DNA of 6,689 nt from assembly GCA_021829515.1 (NCBI GenBank), contig JAKBPM010000046.1, positions 1 to 6,689 of the forward strand. The letters run 5' to 3'. A program made the translations under genes and the position numbers. A model generated the notes under the pieces. That model was not told the DNA's origin, did no database searches, and worked only from the letters and a program-made list of their open reading frames with translations. Source of the stretch: Nitrospirota bacterium. GTDB taxonomy: Bacteria > Nitrospirota_A > Leptospirillia > Leptospirillales > Leptospirillaceae. This document shows positions 6,399 to 6,689 of this stretch, piece after piece (the first letter of the stretch is position 1; the number at the start of each line of letters is the position of its first letter).

Positions 6399-6444
6399 AA
6401 AACAAAAAGGAGAGAAGCTCAAGAGCTTTTCTCCTTTTTGTTTT
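6399..6444. terminator. Strong bidirectional intrinsic terminator hairpin
   Basis: AAAACAAAAAGGAGA (6399-6413) is the exact reverse complement of TCTCCTTTTTGTTTT (6430-6444). After one G-T pair the stem continues through AAGCTC/GAGCTT to a two- to four-base loop, giving about 21 Watson-Crick pairs. Each strand ends in a T-rich run (CTCCTTTTTGTTTT), so it can act in both directions. On the minus strand it would end transcription arriving from the right and insulate the rfbF operon. On the plus strand it would stop leftover antisense transcripts before the right repeat. Confidence 0.8.
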
Positions 6445-6563
6445 GGGAAGATTAAGGAAAAAGGAGAAAGAAAGGATCCATTTTCTCCCTCCTTTTCCGA
6501 ATCGTGAGGATTGCAGCAACGGGACTGTTTTTGGAAGAACTAGGAACCAGACTTGCCAAAAAG
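6445..6563. other. Spacer between hairpin and right repeat
   Basis: I find no gene here. The motif AAAAAGGAG, which also begins the left arm of the hairpin, recurs at 6458-6466 and 6558-6566. The last copy crosses into the repeat and resembles a ribosome binding site. A loose purine/pyrimidine inverted pairing (6456-6466 with about 6484-6499) is too imperfect to call a terminator. Confidence 0.45.
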
Positions 6564-6689
6564 GAGTTATGATGGAAGTTAGTGTATGAGAGAGGATTGC
6601 TAAGAGCGGCGCGCTCTGCTGAAATGGGGTTACCCCTAACACCAGATCAGCTAACAAACAACGAAGGAGCGCGCCTTGAGAAAGAATAC
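6564..6689. repeat. Right copy of 126-bp perfect inverted repeat
   Basis: This is the exact reverse complement of 2-127 and runs to the window edge. The inner boundary is sharp: GAGTTATGATGG is shared, and the next base inward differs between copies (G here, T on the other copy's equivalent strand). The two copies face away from each other, so the cluster lies between inverted repeats as in a composite transposon. The full repeat is not visible, so this shape is suggestive only. Confidence 0.95.
6582..6689 (+). CDS. Partial outward-facing ORF in the right repeat, unidentified
   Basis: A frame opens at a possible GTG (6582-6584) and continues 36 codons to the edge, with the same product as the left copy. 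Just upstream, AAGGAG (6561-6566) stands 5 bases before an ATG (6572-6574) that encodes only MEVSV before a TGA overlapping the second codon of the GTG frame. This may be a tiny leader peptide coupled to the main ORF, or a frameshift in a real start region. The family is not recognised. A transposase N-terminus is a guess based on the repeat context. Confidence 0.35.
   Translation, partial: MYERGLLRAARSAEMGLPLTPDQLTNNEGARLEKEY

Noticed and set aside
6178..6657. Minus-strand open frame of 159 codons through the hairpin and right repeat
   Set aside because: It crosses a strong terminator hairpin, overlaps the operon promoter, and has a low-complexity product with no known motif.
1..6689. CRISPR array, tRNA, rRNA or replication origin
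   Set aside because: No regularly spaced repeats, tRNA-like cloverleaf, ribosomal RNA segment or iteron cluster was visible on either strand.

Overview
The window is a stretch of bacterial accessory DNA with a nucleotide-sugar (O-antigen type) operon at its centre. All confident genes are on the minus strand and are transcribed from right to left. Together they suggest a Gram-negative bacterium that makes a CDP-linked 3,6-dideoxyhexose for its lipopolysaccharide. I cannot name the species. rfbF and rfbG look richer in GC than the last gene and both flanks, so the cluster is probably patched together from different sources.

Layout. Both ends carry the same 126-bp sequence in opposite orientation, at 2-127 and 6564-6689. 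From 128 to about 1312 there is no intact gene. This stretch holds two decayed transposase pieces: a C-terminal tail near 209-412 and a frameshifted, internally deleted IS1595-type pseudogene at about 757-1234. The operon runs from 6080 down to 1313. Its order of transcription is rfbF (glucose-1-phosphate cytidylyltransferase), rfbG (CDP-glucose 4,6-dehydratase), a 77-aa antitoxin-like gene, a 538-aa fusion protein, and a CDP-abequose/paratose synthase-like reductase. Upstream of rfbF lie a structured leader, a candidate promoter and, further out, a strong two-way hairpin terminator at 6399-6444.

The most unusual object is the fusion gene at 2258-3874. Its first ~110 residues resemble a PemK/MazF-type toxin. 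The remaining ~425 residues are a near-complete RfbH (CDP-4-keto-6-deoxyglucose 3-dehydrase) that keeps its active-site histidine and all four [2Fe-2S] cysteines. The antitoxin-like gene lies directly upstream and overlaps it by 8 bases, the usual arrangement of a toxin-antitoxin pair. A toxin-antitoxin unit therefore appears to sit between rfbG and rfbH with the toxin joined in frame to RfbH.

Pathway. RfbF makes CDP-glucose and RfbG converts it to CDP-4-keto-6-deoxyglucose. The RfbH part would remove the 3-hydroxyl, and the last gene would reduce C4 to give CDP-paratose or CDP-abequose. RfbH's electron-donating reductase (RfbI/AscD type) and any glycosyltransferase are absent from the window.
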